From Nocardia altamirensis NBRC 108246 (GTDB taxonomy: Bacteria > Actinomycetota > Actinomycetes > Mycobacteriales > Mycobacteriaceae): a stretch of 64,000 nt of DNA. Numbering within the stretch: the first letter of the stretch is position 1; each line of letters opens with the position of its first letter. Both the position numbers and the translations under genes were made by a program. The stretch covers positions 124,001 to 188,000 of the forward strand of contig NZ_BDAY01000009.1 of the NCBI RefSeq assembly GCF_001612685.1, written 5' to 3'. Below are positions 18,861-28,952 of this stretch, piece by piece. The notes under the pieces were generated by a model. That model was not told the DNA's origin. It worked only from the letters and a program-made list of their open reading frames with translations, and ran no database searches.

Positions 18861-19280
18861 CTAGGCGAAATTTTCGTCGTTGTCCGGATCCGGGCCCGCC
18901 AAGCCTGCGCCGACCGCTCGGCCGTGCTTGTCCACCCACTCGCCGAGGGCGTAGATCGGGACGAGCAGGTCGCGTCCGGCGGCGGTCAGTTCGTATTCGA
19001 CGCGCGGCGGTGCTTCGGCGTAGCGGTGGCGTTCGATGAGCGTCATCTTCTCCATCCGCCGCAGGGTCTGGGTCAGCATCTTCTGGCTGATGCCGCCGAT
19101 GGTGGCGCGCAGGTCGCTCGGGCGCATCGGACCGTCGCGCAACATATACACGACCACCGGTAGCCAGGAGTTGCCGAAGACGTCGACGCCGAGCCGGGCC
19201 GGGCAGTCCGCCTCGAAATCGCCGTAGGGCGTGAACTCCACCCGTTCGGCGGAAATCGGCTCGGCGGGCGCGGTGGTCAT
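18861..19280 (-). CDS. HxlR-family transcriptional regulator
   Basis: 139 residues from ATG 19280. The HxlR winged-helix layout is present: CPARLGVDVFGNSW at residues 26-39 with the typical conserved cysteine, RPSDLRATIGGISQKMLTQTLRRMEK as the recognition helices, then a VEYELTAAGRDLL wing. It is divergent from the NAD(P)-binding reductase gene across about 230 bp. HxlR proteins often control a neighbouring redox enzyme, so that gene is the likely target (inference). Confidence 0.88.
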   Translation of the reverse strand: MTTAPAEPISAERVEFTPYGDFEADCPARLGVDVFGNSWLPVVVYMLRDGPMRPSDLRATIGGISQKMLTQTLRRMEKMTLIERHRYAEAPPRVEYELTAAGRDLLVPIYALGEWVDKHGRAVGAGLAGPDPDNDENFA

Positions 19281-19514
19281 GCGACCAGCTTGCCATCGCG
19301 ACGGCGGGTCGGCATCCCAAATCGTTCGGCTATGACGAACGGTTCGCGTGCGCAAGCCACGCGGCACTTGTTCGGACGCTGCCGCCGGTCGAACGAAGCG
19401 CACCCGAAGGTGCCTATCGGCATTCCTACCGTCGGTGTCGCACACATTCAGGCGAGGCGGCTGCCTCGCACTCGCCCGGCGCCCACCGCGCGGGGTGAAC
19501 CTCTAGGAGTTGCG

Positions 19515-20174
19515 ATGCGAATCGGAATCATCGGCGCCGGAGCAATGGCGCGGGCGCTCGGCGGCGGCTGGGTCGCGGCCGGGCACGAGGTGCTCGTCGG
19601 CGCCAGGTCGGCGGACAGGGCAGCGGACGCGGCGACCGCGATCGGGGCCGAGGCGGGCACCGTCCGCGACGCCGCGGTGTTCGGCGAGGTGGTGCTGCTC
19701 GCGTTGCCGGTGGCGGCGCTGGACGAGGTGCTGCGGTCGGTCGGCGAGCTGCTCGCCGGGCGCACCGTCATCGACTGCACCAATGCCTTCGCCCCCGACG
19801 CGGCCGCGCCGCAGGGGACAACGGCCTTCGTGTTGACGGAAGACGCTGTCGCCGAACGTGTTGCCGCAGGCGCGCCGGAGGCTCGGGTGGTGAAGGCCTT
19901 CAACGTCTGCGCCGCCGAGGTATGGGCGTCCGACGCGCGGGTGTTCGACGAGCGCAGACTCGCGGTACCACTGTGCGGTGACGACGAAGCGGCAATGCGA
20001 CAGGTGGCCACGCTCACGGAAGATCTGAAGCTGCAACCGGTTTCAGCGGGCGGGCTGCACCGCGCCAAGTATCTGGAGGCGGTGTCGGTGTTCACCGTCG
20101 GACTGTGGTTCGCCGGGCACGACGCCAGGGCGGTGTTCCCGCCGCTGGAGGCGGCCTTCGCCGCGGTGGACTAG
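19515..20174 (+). CDS. NAD(P)/F420-binding reductase-like protein
   Basis: 219 residues from ATG 19515, with TAGGAG 5 nt upstream. The N-terminal IGIIGAGAMARALGG is a Rossmann loop. VLVGARS, a VVLLALPV strand, a DCTNAF segment and VVKAFNVC are typical of the F420-dependent NADP reductase-like / NADP oxidoreductase family. It probably moves hydride between NADP and a cofactor or small substrate. It is divergent from the HxlR regulator and absent at the corresponding M. tuberculosis position. Confidence 0.78.
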   Translation: MRIGIIGAGAMARALGGGWVAAGHEVLVGARSADRAADAATAIGAEAGTVRDAAVFGEVVLLALPVAALDEVLRSVGELLAGRTVIDCTNAFAPDAAAPQGTTAFVLTEDAVAERVAAGAPEARVVKAFNVCAAEVWASDARVFDERRLAVPLCGDDEAAMRQVATLTEDLKLQPVSAGGLHRAKYLEAVSVFTVGLWFAGHDARAVFPPLEAAFAAVD

Positions 20175-20268
20175 CGGTGAAACCTGGCCTGAGCATGCAC
20201 TATTCGCGCATACCCCGCGATTTCGAGCTTTGATGTGCGATAAGTGCACGCTCAGACCGGGTTACGGT

Positions 20269-22293
20269 TTACCAGCCCGGGTTTCCGCGCACCGGGATAT
20301 TCACGAAACTTGGCCGGATCGGATCCAGCAACAGGTGTTGCGGGCGCAGGCCGCTGTCCACGACCAGCGGCATCGGCGCCAGGCCGCGCGGGAAGTTGCC
20401 CGCGTAGACATCGACACGCAACCGATGCCCCGGTTGCAGCACCGCCTCGATGCCGGGCACCGAAATGTCCAGTGTCGTCGGCTCTCCCGGCACGGGCGGC
20501 CGCATGCTGTCCAGCGACAGGTCCGGCACCGGATCGGTGTAGTCACCGTTCGGCGAGCGAGTGCTCAGCCCCTCGTCGATGGCGCGGAGCGAGGAGACCA
20601 GCTGCCCCGACGACAGGACCGAGGAGTACCCGTCGGGGCCGACATCGTTCACCGTGACATTCCAGTAGCCGTCGGTCGCGTCGTGAACCGTGTTGAGCCG
20701 GACCGCGATCGGGCCGGAGATGCTCGTCGGCTCCGCGACCGGGGCGCTGGTGAAGGTCAGCCCGTTGAGTTCCTGGATCCGCGCGTCCTTGCTGCAGCCG
20801 TCGATGATCGATGTCACGCCCGCGGTCTCCTGAGCCATGTCCCGTGAGCAGACACCGGTCAATCCCGGTGCGACAGTGAGCCGGTCCACGGTCGGGCTCG
20901 GCTCCGCGAACAGCGAACCGTCGTGCACGCTGGCCGCACCGGTCCCGCTCGGCGCGGCGGACAGGTACATCCGCCGGTGCTCGGTACCCGGCTGTGGGAA
21001 GGAGGGTGCGGTGATCCAGCCGCCACCCTGCTGGCGCAGCGTCACCGGACCGTAGTCGTCGATCCCGTTGTCGATGCCCTTGAGCCACTTGTCGAACCAG
21101 GCCCGCTGCAGCACGTCCATGCGCGGCGGCAGACCAGGCCTTCCGGATTCGTTGCCGTTGCTGATGTGGTAGCCGGCGCCCATGAAGAGCTGTTTCTGAC
21201 CGGGCGGCAAGGTCAGCCGCCGGTACACATCGGCCTGCGAGTTCACGAACACGTCGTGCCAGCCGCCGGTGACGAAGGTGGGCACGGTGATTCGGCTCGG
21301 GTCGTTCTCCCACGCCTGCCGGAACGCGCTGCCGGAATGCAGCAGCGTCTGCACCTTGGGGTCGAGCTGGTCGATCTCCGGGGTGATCAGGATGTTCACC
21401 AGCGCGTCGAGGAAGGTGAACGGATCGGCCAGCCGATCCAGCAACCATTTCATGTCGAACTGCCCGCGCAGCACCGACGCCAGGTCGGGCACCAGCTTGG
21501 CGCCGTTCACCGCGAGCAACCAGGCGGGCATGAAGGTGACGCCGATGCCGCCGCCGGGAGCGACCAAGTCGCGGAACGGGTTCCGGCTCGGCACCACCGG
21601 GAAGAGCGCCTTCAGCGCGGGCGGATTCTTGGCACCGGCCTGCAGCTGGTTCAGGCCCGAATAGGACACGCCGTTCATGCCGATGTCCCCGGTCGACCAC
21701 GCTTGCCGCGCGGCCCAGTCGATCACCTCGACGGTGTCTTGCTGCTCGCGCTCGCGCAGCAGATCCCATATCCCTTGGGAGAAGCCGGTTCCCCGGACGT
21801 CGACGACGACCTGGGTGTATCCGCTCTTGATCAGCTGCCGGTCCACGGTGAAGTTGCGGATCAGGCCACCGCCGAGCGCCTTGGTCAGATCGGTGATGCC
21901 GGAGAACGGCGTGCCTGACAGGTCGACATCGCGCGCCACCTGCATCACCGCGTCGGACAACCACGGAACCGAGATCATGCTGTCCGCGATCATCGAGCCG
22001 AGCTTGGTGTAGGGCGTCATGTTGACGATGGTCGGCGTCGGCGTCGAAATCGGTTGTCCCATGGCATCTGCCGGGTGATAGACGTTGCCCTTGAGCACGG
22101 TGCCGTCGCTCATGGTGATCGGCACGTCCCATTCGATGAAGACGTTCGGGTACTGCTGCGGGCCGTCTTCGGCCGCGGCCCACGCGGCGCCTGCCGCGCC
22201 GCCGTCCGGAGTCGCGGCGGCCGAGGGTGAAAGGAAGGGGGCCGAGGCCACCGCCGCGACGACCAACGCCGCGGTGCGGAGCGCATACCTCAT
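20269..22293 (-). CDS. Secreted CocE/NonD-family serine hydrolase, copy 1
   Basis: 674 residues from ATG 22293. A signal peptide (MRYALRTAALVVAAVASAPF, cleavage after the ASA/AAA region) is followed by an alpha/beta hydrolase with VDVRGTGFSQG and nucleophile Ser in GVSYSG (about residue 208). The C-terminal half is the jelly-roll domain of X-Pro dipeptidyl-peptidase/cocaine-esterase-type enzymes. Substrates could be peptides, acyl esters or polyesters. It is the downstream copy of a tandem pair, the two proteins being similar along their length, with about 200 bp and a hairpin between them. Confidence 0.87.
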   Translation of the reverse strand: MRYALRTAALVVAAVASAPFLSPSAAATPDGGAAGAAWAAAEDGPQQYPNVFIEWDVPITMSDGTVLKGNVYHPADAMGQPISTPTPTIVNMTPYTKLGSMIADSMISVPWLSDAVMQVARDVDLSGTPFSGITDLTKALGGGLIRNFTVDRQLIKSGYTQVVVDVRGTGFSQGIWDLLREREQQDTVEVIDWAARQAWSTGDIGMNGVSYSGLNQLQAGAKNPPALKALFPVVPSRNPFRDLVAPGGGIGVTFMPAWLLAVNGAKLVPDLASVLRGQFDMKWLLDRLADPFTFLDALVNILITPEIDQLDPKVQTLLHSGSAFRQAWENDPSRITVPTFVTGGWHDVFVNSQADVYRRLTLPPGQKQLFMGAGYHISNGNESGRPGLPPRMDVLQRAWFDKWLKGIDNGIDDYGPVTLRQQGGGWITAPSFPQPGTEHRRMYLSAAPSGTGAASVHDGSLFAEPSPTVDRLTVAPGLTGVCSRDMAQETAGVTSIIDGCSKDARIQELNGLTFTSAPVAEPTSISGPIAVRLNTVHDATDGYWNVTVNDVGPDGYSSVLSSGQLVSSLRAIDEGLSTRSPNGDYTDPVPDLSLDSMRPPVPGEPTTLDISVPGIEAVLQPGHRLRVDVYAGNFPRGLAPMPLVVDSGLRPQHLLLDPIRPSFVNIPVRGNPGW

Positions 22294-22433
22294 TGGATCC
22301 ACTCTCTTCGGTAACAGATGTTCTCTAACCGTAGGGAGGGAAGCAGGGGGTGTACCCGGTTCGCTGGAGAACCGCGAAAAATCGTGCAGGCTCACAACTG
22401 TTGACCTCGCGCACCCACCTCTCGCCCAAAGCG

Positions 22434-22478
22434 AAAGGGCGCCACCGCTCGAAGGATTCGAAACGACAGCGCCCTTTT
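22434..22478 (-). terminator. Hairpin between the two CocE/NonD genes
   Basis: AAAGGGCGC (22434-22442) pairs with GCGCCCTTT starting at 22469 around a 26-nt loop. It lies 18 bp past the stop of the upstream copy. The U-tract on the minus strand is short, so this may be an attenuator or weak terminator. Confidence 0.5.
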
Positions 22479-22496
22479 CGGGTCTTCAGCTTGTTG

Positions 22497-24557
22497 TCAC
22501 CAGCCGGGGTTGCCACGCACCGGCACGTTGATGAAGCTCGGCCGGTTCGGATCCAGCTGCACGTGCTGCGGTTTCAGCCCGGTGTCGAGCAACATCGGCA
22601 GGATCGGCAGGCCCTTCGGAAAGTTGCCTGCGAAGACATCCACCCGCAGGCGGTGCCCCGGCTGCAGGATCGCCTCGGTGGCGGACAACGCGATGTTCAG
22701 CGTCGTCGCCTCGCCGGGAACCGTCGGCTGCCGGTTGTCCAGCGACGTGAACGCCCGCGGATCGGTGTAGTCGCCGTTGGCGGACTTGCTGCTGTTGGCC
22801 TCGTCGACCTCACGTAGCGACGCCATCAGCTGGCCGGAGGACAACACCGACGACCGGCCGTCGGGCGCGACGTCGTTGACCGTGGCCACCCAGTACCCGT
22901 CCGACGCGTCTTGAACGGTGTTGAGCCGCACCGCGATTCGCCCGGAGATGCTGGTCGGCTCGGCGACCGGATCGCTGGTGAAGCTCAGCGCGTTCAATTC
23001 CGCGACCCGCGAATCTTCGCCGCAGCCATTGATGATCGACAGCACACCCGCGGTGGCCTGTGCCGCGTCGTTGGAGCACAGCGTGGTCAGACCGGGCGCG
23101 ACGGTAAGCCTCGCGGTGTCCTCGTTGGCCGCCGCGGTGAGCGAACCGTCGTACACACTGGCCGCGGTGCCGCTGCGGTTGGCGGACAAGTACATCCGGC
23201 GATACACCGGACTCTGCGCACCGCGCTTCTGCTCGGTCGGCTCGGCGAACGAGTCGGTGGTGATCCAGCCACCGCCCTGCTGGCGCAGGGTGATCGGGCC
23301 GTATCCATCGATGCCGTTGTCGATGCCCTTGAGCCACTTGTCGAACCACGCGCGCTGCAACACATCCAACCGAGGCGGCAGCCCAGGCTTCGCGTACTCG
23401 TTACCGGAGTTGAGGTGGTAGGTATTGCCCATCAGCAGCTGCTTCTGGCCTGCGGGCAGCGGAATCTCTTGGTAGATCTTCGATTCCGAGTAGGTGAACA
23501 AGTCGTGCCAGCCGCCGGTGACGAAGGTGGGCACTTGGATCCGGCTCGGGTCGCCGAGCCAGGCCTGCCGAGGCCGCGAGCCGTCGGTCAGCAGCTCTTT
23601 GGCGCGCGGGTCGAGATCGTCGATGCGCGTCGTGGTGTACGCGTTGAGCAGAACGTCCATGAACGTGAACGGATCTCGCACGCGGTCGGCGAGCCATTGC
23701 GTGTCGAACTGCCCGTTGACCATCGACGCCAGATCGGGGACCAGCTTGGTGCCGTTGATGGCGGTCAGCCACAGCGGGATGAAGGCGGTGCCGAAGCCGC
23801 CGCCCGGCGCGAGCACATCGTTGACCAGGTCACTGCCCGGCACAACGGGGAAGATCGTCTTCAGTGCGGCGGGCCGCTTCTCCGCGGCCTGCACCTGGTT
23901 GATGCCGGAGTACGAGATGCCGTTCATGCCGATGCGGCCGTTGGACCACGGCTGTGCGGCCGCCCAGTCGATCACCTCGATGGTGTCCTGCTGCTCACGG
24001 TCGCGCAGCATGTCCCAGGTGCCCTGGGAGAAGCCGGTGCCGCGCACGTCGACGACGACCTGCGAGTAGCCGCTCTTGATGAGCTGGCGGTCGACGGTGA
24101 AGCTGCGCAGCTCACCACCGCCGATGCCCTTGGTCAGGTCGGTGACGCCGGACAGCGGGGTGCCGCTCAGATCGATCTGGCGGAGCAGCCCGAACAGCGC
24201 ATCGGACAGGCCGGGAACGGACTGCGCGTGGTCGGCCAGGTTCGACACCAGCTTGGTGTACGGAGTCAGGTTCACGATCGTCGGCGTCGGCGTATCGATG
24301 GGCCGGTTGAAGGCGTCCGCGGGGCGATAGACGTTGCCCTTCAACACAGTTCCGTCGCTCATCGCGATGGGGACGTCCCACTGGATGTTGATGTTCGGAT
24401 ACTGCTGCGGGCCGTCCTGGGTTGCGGCCCAGGCCGCTCCGGCGGCGCCGCCGTCGGGGCCGGTTGGTGCCTGCGCGGCGGAAGCGCCGCTGACGAGGAA
24501 GGGGCCCAGCATTGCGGCGGCAACCGCCGCCACTGTGGTGCGCAACGCGTACTTCAT
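22497..24557 (-). CDS. Secreted CocE/NonD-family serine hydrolase, copy 2
   Basis: 686 residues from ATG 24557. The architecture is the same as its neighbour: signal peptide (MKYALRTTVAAVAAAMLGPF), DGGAAGAAWAATQDGPQQYP, VDVRGTGFSQG, and the nucleophile elbow GISYSG, where the neighbour has GVSYSG. The C-termini are nearly the same (RPSFINVPVRGNPGW here, RPSFVNIPVRGNPGW there). The pair therefore arose by duplication and has diverged since. A perfect 14-bp palindrome lies 50 bp upstream of the start. Confidence 0.87.
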   Translation of the reverse strand: MKYALRTTVAAVAAAMLGPFLVSGASAAQAPTGPDGGAAGAAWAATQDGPQQYPNINIQWDVPIAMSDGTVLKGNVYRPADAFNRPIDTPTPTIVNLTPYTKLVSNLADHAQSVPGLSDALFGLLRQIDLSGTPLSGVTDLTKGIGGGELRSFTVDRQLIKSGYSQVVVDVRGTGFSQGTWDMLRDREQQDTIEVIDWAAAQPWSNGRIGMNGISYSGINQVQAAEKRPAALKTIFPVVPGSDLVNDVLAPGGGFGTAFIPLWLTAINGTKLVPDLASMVNGQFDTQWLADRVRDPFTFMDVLLNAYTTTRIDDLDPRAKELLTDGSRPRQAWLGDPSRIQVPTFVTGGWHDLFTYSESKIYQEIPLPAGQKQLLMGNTYHLNSGNEYAKPGLPPRLDVLQRAWFDKWLKGIDNGIDGYGPITLRQQGGGWITTDSFAEPTEQKRGAQSPVYRRMYLSANRSGTAASVYDGSLTAAANEDTARLTVAPGLTTLCSNDAAQATAGVLSIINGCGEDSRVAELNALSFTSDPVAEPTSISGRIAVRLNTVQDASDGYWVATVNDVAPDGRSSVLSSGQLMASLREVDEANSSKSANGDYTDPRAFTSLDNRQPTVPGEATTLNIALSATEAILQPGHRLRVDVFAGNFPKGLPILPMLLDTGLKPQHVQLDPNRPSFINVPVRGNPGW

Positions 24558-24606
24558 CGGACGTGATCTACCTCTCGGACTGGTCGAACGCCCAAAGTCT
24601 ACATAC

Positions 24607-24620
24607 TTACCTGTCGGTAA
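24607..24620. promoter_or_regulatory. Palindromic operator candidate upstream of CocE copy 2
   Basis: TTACCTGTCGGTAA consists of perfect 5-bp arms around TGTC, 50 bp upstream of the ATG. It has the size and form of a TetR-family operator. No TetR gene is adjacent, so the cognate regulator is unknown. Confidence 0.55.
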
Positions 24621-24970
24621 TGACAAGGGGTAACTTCTGGGCAAATCCGAATGGAGATTTACATACCGTGAGGGCGATGACATCAGGGCAGCCAAAGCCC
24701 AGGTAACAGCCGCTACGCGGGAGTTTCCGAATGAGAATGTTCAGTTACGCAACGCGCAGTTGAACTAGCCAGCGAGCACTGGCAAATACACCTACCGGCG
24801 TGACGCAAAACACAGAAGGCCAACGCGAACAGCACCGCCCGAATCGGTCCAGCAATCCCACAGCAAGGCTTCGACCTGCGGCGATCGCCACCGCATTTCG
24901 CCGGATCGGCACCGCGCACCGATCAACCGGTCGCATGACTGTCACGGACCAGAACGCCGCGCGCACACAG

Positions 24971-25007
24971 CAACGCGCCGCGGCCGATTGCCTGCCGCGG
25001 CGCGTTG
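24971..25007 (-). terminator. Hairpin downstream of gpmA
   Basis: A perfect 13-bp GC-rich stem (CAACGCGCCGCGG / CCGCGGCGCGTTG) with an 11-nt loop starts 18 bp past the gpmA stop. There is no U-tract, as is common for actinobacterial hairpin terminators. Confidence 0.7.
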
Positions 25008-25025
25008 ATCGAAGTCAGCGAGGAG

Positions 25026-25772
25026 CTACTTGGCGCCCTGATTCGCGACGGCGGCAGCGCCTGCGGCCGCCGCTTCGGGATCGAGATACTCGCGCGGACG
25101 GACCGGACGCAGGTTCTCGTCCAGCTCGTACCGCAGCGGAATGCCGGTCGGGATGTTCAGCTCGGCGATGTCCTCGTCGGAAATCTGATCCAGGTGCTTG
25201 ACCAGGGCGCGCAGCGAATTGCCGTGCGCGGCAACCAGCACGGTCTTGCCCGTCAGCAGTTCCTTGGAGATGGTCGACTCCCAGTACGGGACCATCCGCT
25301 TGACCACATCGAGCAGGCACTCGGTCTTCGGCACCTCGATGCCCGCGTAGCGCGGATCGCCCTCCTGGCTGTACTCGTCGGTCGGGTCGATCGGCGGCGG
25401 CGGAGTGTCATAGCTGCGGCGCCACAGCATGAACTGCTCGTCGCCGTATTCGGCGCGGGTCTGCGGCTTGTTCTTGCCCTGCAGCGCGCCGTAGTGCCGC
25501 TCGTTGAGCCGCCAGTCCCGGATCACCGGGATCCAGTGCCGGTCGGCCGCGTCGAGCGCGATGTTCGCGGTGCTGATCGCGCGGCGCAGCAGCGAGGTGT
25601 AGACGACGTCGGGCAGGATGCCGTGCTCGGCCAGCAGCTCCCCCGCGCGCTTGCCCTCGGCGATGCCCTTGTCGGTGAGGTGCACGTCCACCCAGCCGGT
25701 GAACAGGTTCAGGGCATTCCATTCGCTCTCGCCGTGGCGCAGTAGCACGAGGGTGTACGTCATGGCCGCCAT
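25026..25772 (-). CDS. gpmA: 2,3-bisphosphoglycerate-dependent phosphoglycerate mutase
   Basis: 248 residues (245 if ATG 25763 is used, which has better spacing to GGAAAG). [20 protein letters not shown] carries the phospho-accepting histidine. [11 protein letters not shown] and [16 protein letters not shown] complete the active site. It interconverts 3- and 2-phosphoglycerate in glycolysis and gluconeogenesis. In M. tuberculosis gpm1 directly precedes senX3; here about 6 kb with the CocE pair, the reductase and the HxlR gene lies between them. Confidence 0.95.
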   Translation of the reverse strand: MAAMTYTLVLLRHGESEWNALNLFTGWVDVHLTDKGIAEGKRAGELLAEHGILPDVVYTSLLRRAISTANIALDAADRHWIPVIRDWRLNERHYGALQGKNKPQTRAEYGDEQFMLWRRSYDTPPPPIDPTDEYSQEGDPRYAGIEVPKTECLLDVVKRMVPYWESTISKELLTGKTVLVAAHGNSLRALVKHLDQISDEDIAELNIPTGIPLRYELDENLRPVRPREYLDPEAAAAGAAAVANQGAK

Positions 25773-25821
25773 CTTTCCATGCTGTCGCCGCAGCGCTCAT
25801 CGGCCATGACCAGGGCTGGCG

Positions 25822-26727
25822 TCAGTCGATGGTGTCGGCGGTCGCGTGGCCCGCGGCGAGCACGCCCGCGCCGACGAGGGTGGCGCCGTCGGTGATCCGC
25901 GACAGCACGACGTGCAGGTCGTCCAGGAAATTGAGGCGGGCGTGCTTGGCGACCGCCGCGCGCAGCGGATCCCACAGCGGCTCACCGGATTGCGCGAAAC
26001 CGCCGCCGATGACGACCCGATCGACATCGAGCAACGCGGCGGCCGAAGCGATCGCCTGGCCGAGGGCGGTGCCCGCGCGATGCAGTGCGGCCAGCGCGAT
26101 CTCGTCGCCGGTGTGCGCCGCCTTGGCCAGCTGGGCGCCGGTCTTGCCGGTCCACCCTTGCGAGACGGCCCAGCGCACCGAGGACATGCCGCTCGCGATC
26201 GCCTCGACGCAGCCGACACCACCGCATTCGCAGGGCACATCCCACCCAGGAACGACGATGTGTCCGATGTGCCCGGCATTGCCGGTGCGGCCGAGGACGA
26301 CCTTCCCGTCCGCGATGAGCCCGCCGCCGATCCCCGACGACACCGTCATCGCCAGCCCGTTCGACAGCCCGCGCAACGCGCCGACATGATGCTCGGCCAG
26401 CGCGAGGCAGGCGCCGTCGATCGCGAATCGGATTGCCGCGCTGGGGAACAGCTTCTGCACCTCGGCGACGATCGGGAATCCCGACTTCCATTCGGGGATG
26501 TTCAGCGGCATGGTGATGCCGGTACGCACGTCGACCGGTCCGGCCGAGCCGATGCCGACCGCGGTGATCGGCGCGTCCCCCGCCACCTCGAGCAGCAGTT
26601 CGCGACACACCTCCCAGACCGACTCCGGTGGCACCATGGCCTGCCGCACGTCACGCACTTTCCGGCCGGTGTGCACGATGCCTGCCGCGAACTTCGTCGC
26701 GCCGATATCCAAAGCCAAAACAGTCAT
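25822..26727 (-). CDS. ROK-family sugar kinase-like protein
   Basis: 301 residues from ATG 26727. VLALDIGATKFAAGIV is the N-terminal phosphate-binding motif. SSGIGGGLI and the ROK zinc-site signature with CECGGVGC follow, after a GHIGHI histidine. There is no N-terminal winged helix, so it reads as a glucokinase-type enzyme rather than a ROK repressor. The physiological sugar is unknown. It lies between gpmA and the ybjN-mshA pair on the same strand. Confidence 0.85.
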   Translation of the reverse strand: MTVLALDIGATKFAAGIVHTGRKVRDVRQAMVPPESVWEVCRELLLEVAGDAPITAVGIGSAGPVDVRTGITMPLNIPEWKSGFPIVAEVQKLFPSAAIRFAIDGACLALAEHHVGALRGLSNGLAMTVSSGIGGGLIADGKVVLGRTGNAGHIGHIVVPGWDVPCECGGVGCVEAIASGMSSVRWAVSQGWTGKTGAQLAKAAHTGDEIALAALHRAGTALGQAIASAAALLDVDRVVIGGGFAQSGEPLWDPLRAAVAKHARLNFLDDLHVVLSRITDGATLVGAGVLAAGHATADTID

Positions 26728-26876
26728 CGCGGTGCCTTCTTCACGATCCGAATCACAAGCGATTGTCACCCGTGCTCCTTTCCACCGCGCGCTATCCATC
26801 TCGATTCGCCGGGCACGTGCTCGGCAGACAGCCACGAACTACGGGTATTCGACTGACAGCCAAAAGATTTCCGGGA

Positions 26877-27380
26877 TTACGGCTTGTCCGCCGAATCCAC
26901 CAGATGTTCGAAGGCACGCAGGTTCTTCAGCGATTCGCCGCGCGAGACGCGCCACTTCCATTCCTTGCGAATGGATTCGGCGAAACCGAGTTCGAGCAGC
27001 ACATTGAAATCGGCGTCGACGGCCTCGAGGATCTGGCCGAACACCCGATCGAGCTCGTCGGCGGTGACGGCGTGCGTGGCAATCCGGCCGACCAGGTAGA
27101 TGTCGCCGACCCGATCGAGGGTGTAGGCGACGCCGTAGAGCCTGCGGTTGCGCCGCAGCAGGAATTTGTAGACGCCCTCGAAGTTCTCGTCGGGCTTGCG
27201 GCAGACGAACGACTCGATGCGCAACCCGTGCTTGCCGACGGTCAGCATCACGGTGGTCTTGAGCTTGCGCTCACCGGGAAGGATGACGACGAACGTCTCT
27301 TCACCCGAGCGGGTGTACTCGATCTCCCTGTCGCGCAGCGTGGCGTCGATCAGCTGCGCGGTTGCCTGCGCCTCGCTCAT
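26877..27380 (-). CDS. YbjN domain-containing protein
   Basis: 167 residues from ATG 27380, with GGGAG upstream. It has the type III secretion chaperone-like YbjN fold pattern: helix, then strands [18 protein letters not shown], then [25 protein letters not shown]. The start overlaps the mshA stop by 4 bases. The same pairing occurs in M. tuberculosis (Rv0486-Rv0487), which suggests a link to mycothiol metabolism; no mechanism is known. Confidence 0.82.
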   Translation of the reverse strand: MSEAQATAQLIDATLRDREIEYTRSGEETFVVILPGERKLKTTVMLTVGKHGLRIESFVCRKPDENFEGVYKFLLRRNRRLYGVAYTLDRVGDIYLVGRIATHAVTADELDRVFGQILEAVDADFNVLLELGFAESIRKEWKWRVSRGESLKNLRAFEHLVDSADKP

Positions 27381-28807
27381 CGACGTACTCCCGTCCTGCG
27401 CCGCCACAGCGCCCGCGATCTGGCCTGGTTCGGTTCCAGGTTAATGCGATCACCGGGTACCCCTTCGCGCGCATCGTCACGCACCATGCCGTGGGCGACC
27501 GGATCCCCGATCACCCGGCCTGAACGCCGACCCGCCCGCTCGTCCCGGAAATCGGCCAGCGCGGCGGAGTAGCTGGCGAGCAGGCCATCGGCGGTGTGCT
27601 CCCAGGAGAAGTTCGCCGCGTGTTCGACCGCGCGGGCGCTCATCCGATGCAGCCGCTCGGGGTTGTCGAGCAGATAGCCGAGGGCGCCTGCCCAGTCCGG
27701 CGTCCGGTGACCGGGCACGAGCAAGCCGGATTCACCGTGCCGGACGGCGGTGCCGAGCCCGCCGACATCGGCGGCGAGCACCGGGGTGCCGCTGGCCTGT
27801 GCCTCGATGGCGACCAGACCGAAGGATTCGTTGTAGCTCGGCACCGCGACCACGTCGGCGGCCCGGTAGACGAGGACGAGCCGGTCCGGCGGCTGCGGCG
27901 GCAGGAAGGTGACGCGATCGGCGATGCCGAGCGCCGCCGCGAGTTCGATCAGCGCGTCCGGCCTGGCCAGGCCGGTGCCGGACGGACCGCCGACGATGAG
28001 GACGCGCAGCCGGTGCCCCGGCGCGGTGCGCAGCAGTTCGGCGGCGGCGCGGACCAGCACATCGGGCGCCTTGAGCGGCTGGATCCGCCCGACGAACGCG
28101 ACGACCTGCTCGTCCGCGGACAATCCGAGGGCTGCCCGTGCCGCCGCCTTGTCGCCGGGCTGGTAGCGGATCAGGTCAGCGCCGGGCGGCACCACATCGA
28201 TGCGCTCGGGCTGCGCGCCGTACAGGTCGACGAGCTGACGCGCCTCGTCCATGGTGTTGGCGACCAGCCGATCGGCCTCGGCGATCACCTGCTTCTCGCC
28301 GATCTCGCGGGTCAGCGGCTCCGGCGAATCACCATCGGCGAGCGCGGCGTTCTTCACCGCGGCCAGCGTGTGCGCGGTGTGCACCAGCGGCACCCGCCAG
28401 CGATCCCTGGCCAGCCAGCCGACCTGACCGGACAGCCAGTAGTGCGAGTGCACCAGGTCGTAGTGGCCGGGCAGATGCCTGGCCTCCTGACGCAGCACCT
28501 CGGCGGTGAACGGGCAGAGCTGGGTGGGCAGGTCGTGCTTGTCCAAGCCCTCGAACGGGCCTGCGACCACATTGCGAACCAGCACGCCCGGGCCCGCCTC
28601 TTGCACGGGCGGCAGGTTGGAGGAGGTGGCCCTGGTGAAGATCTCCACCTCGGTGCCGCGGCGAGCCAGCTGGAGCGCGGTCTGCAGCACGTAGACGTTC
28701 ATGCCGCCCGCGTCGCCGGTGCCCGGTTGAGCCAGTGGTGAGGTGTGCACCGATAGGACGGCGACACGGTTCGGCCGTAGGTCCAGGCGTTGACTCACAC
28801 TATCCAT
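27377..28807 (-). CDS. mshA: D-inositol-3-phosphate glycosyltransferase
   Basis: 476 residues from ATG 28807. This is a GT-B glycosyltransferase with [13 protein letters not shown] near the N-terminus, HSHYWLSG, and the EX7E region in [18 protein letters not shown]. Length and sequence match actinobacterial MshA, which joins UDP-GlcNAc and 1L-myo-inositol-1-phosphate in the first step of mycothiol synthesis. It is translationally coupled to the ybjN-like gene. This gene strongly supports an actinomycete host. Confidence 0.94.
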   Translation of the reverse strand: MDSVSQRLDLRPNRVAVLSVHTSPLAQPGTGDAGGMNVYVLQTALQLARRGTEVEIFTRATSSNLPPVQEAGPGVLVRNVVAGPFEGLDKHDLPTQLCPFTAEVLRQEARHLPGHYDLVHSHYWLSGQVGWLARDRWRVPLVHTAHTLAAVKNAALADGDSPEPLTREIGEKQVIAEADRLVANTMDEARQLVDLYGAQPERIDVVPPGADLIRYQPGDKAAARAALGLSADEQVVAFVGRIQPLKAPDVLVRAAAELLRTAPGHRLRVLIVGGPSGTGLARPDALIELAAALGIADRVTFLPPQPPDRLVLVYRAADVVAVPSYNESFGLVAIEAQASGTPVLAADVGGLGTAVRHGESGLLVPGHRTPDWAGALGYLLDNPERLHRMSARAVEHAANFSWEHTADGLLASYSAALADFRDERAGRRSGRVIGDPVAHGMVRDDAREGVPGDRINLEPNQARSRALWRRRTGVRR

Positions 28808-28952
28808 AGTGCACGGTGGATTCCCGCCGCCGATGCGCTCACCCCGGCAAGTGAGAGCTATCACAGGCCTGCGGTGACCATGCTCACCCGGCTACGCCGC
28901 CCGTACCTGGGACGACCCGAGACCACCTGCCGGAACGCGCTGTGGTCTGGAA

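Larger units (their letters stand above)
24558..25025. other. 468-bp intergenic region upstream of the CocE pair
   Basis: No convincing gene on either strand. Near the CocE start it holds the 24607-24620 palindrome, and at the other end the hairpin after gpmA (24971-25007). Base composition around 24600-24850 is somewhat richer in A+T than the coding flanks, as expected for a promoter region. I see nothing else in it. Confidence 0.7.

Noticed and set aside
22900..24566. Plus-strand 551-codon open frame opposite CocE copy 2
   Set aside because: Shadow of a secreted hydrolase gene whose minus-strand frame has an intact signal peptide and GISYSG motif.
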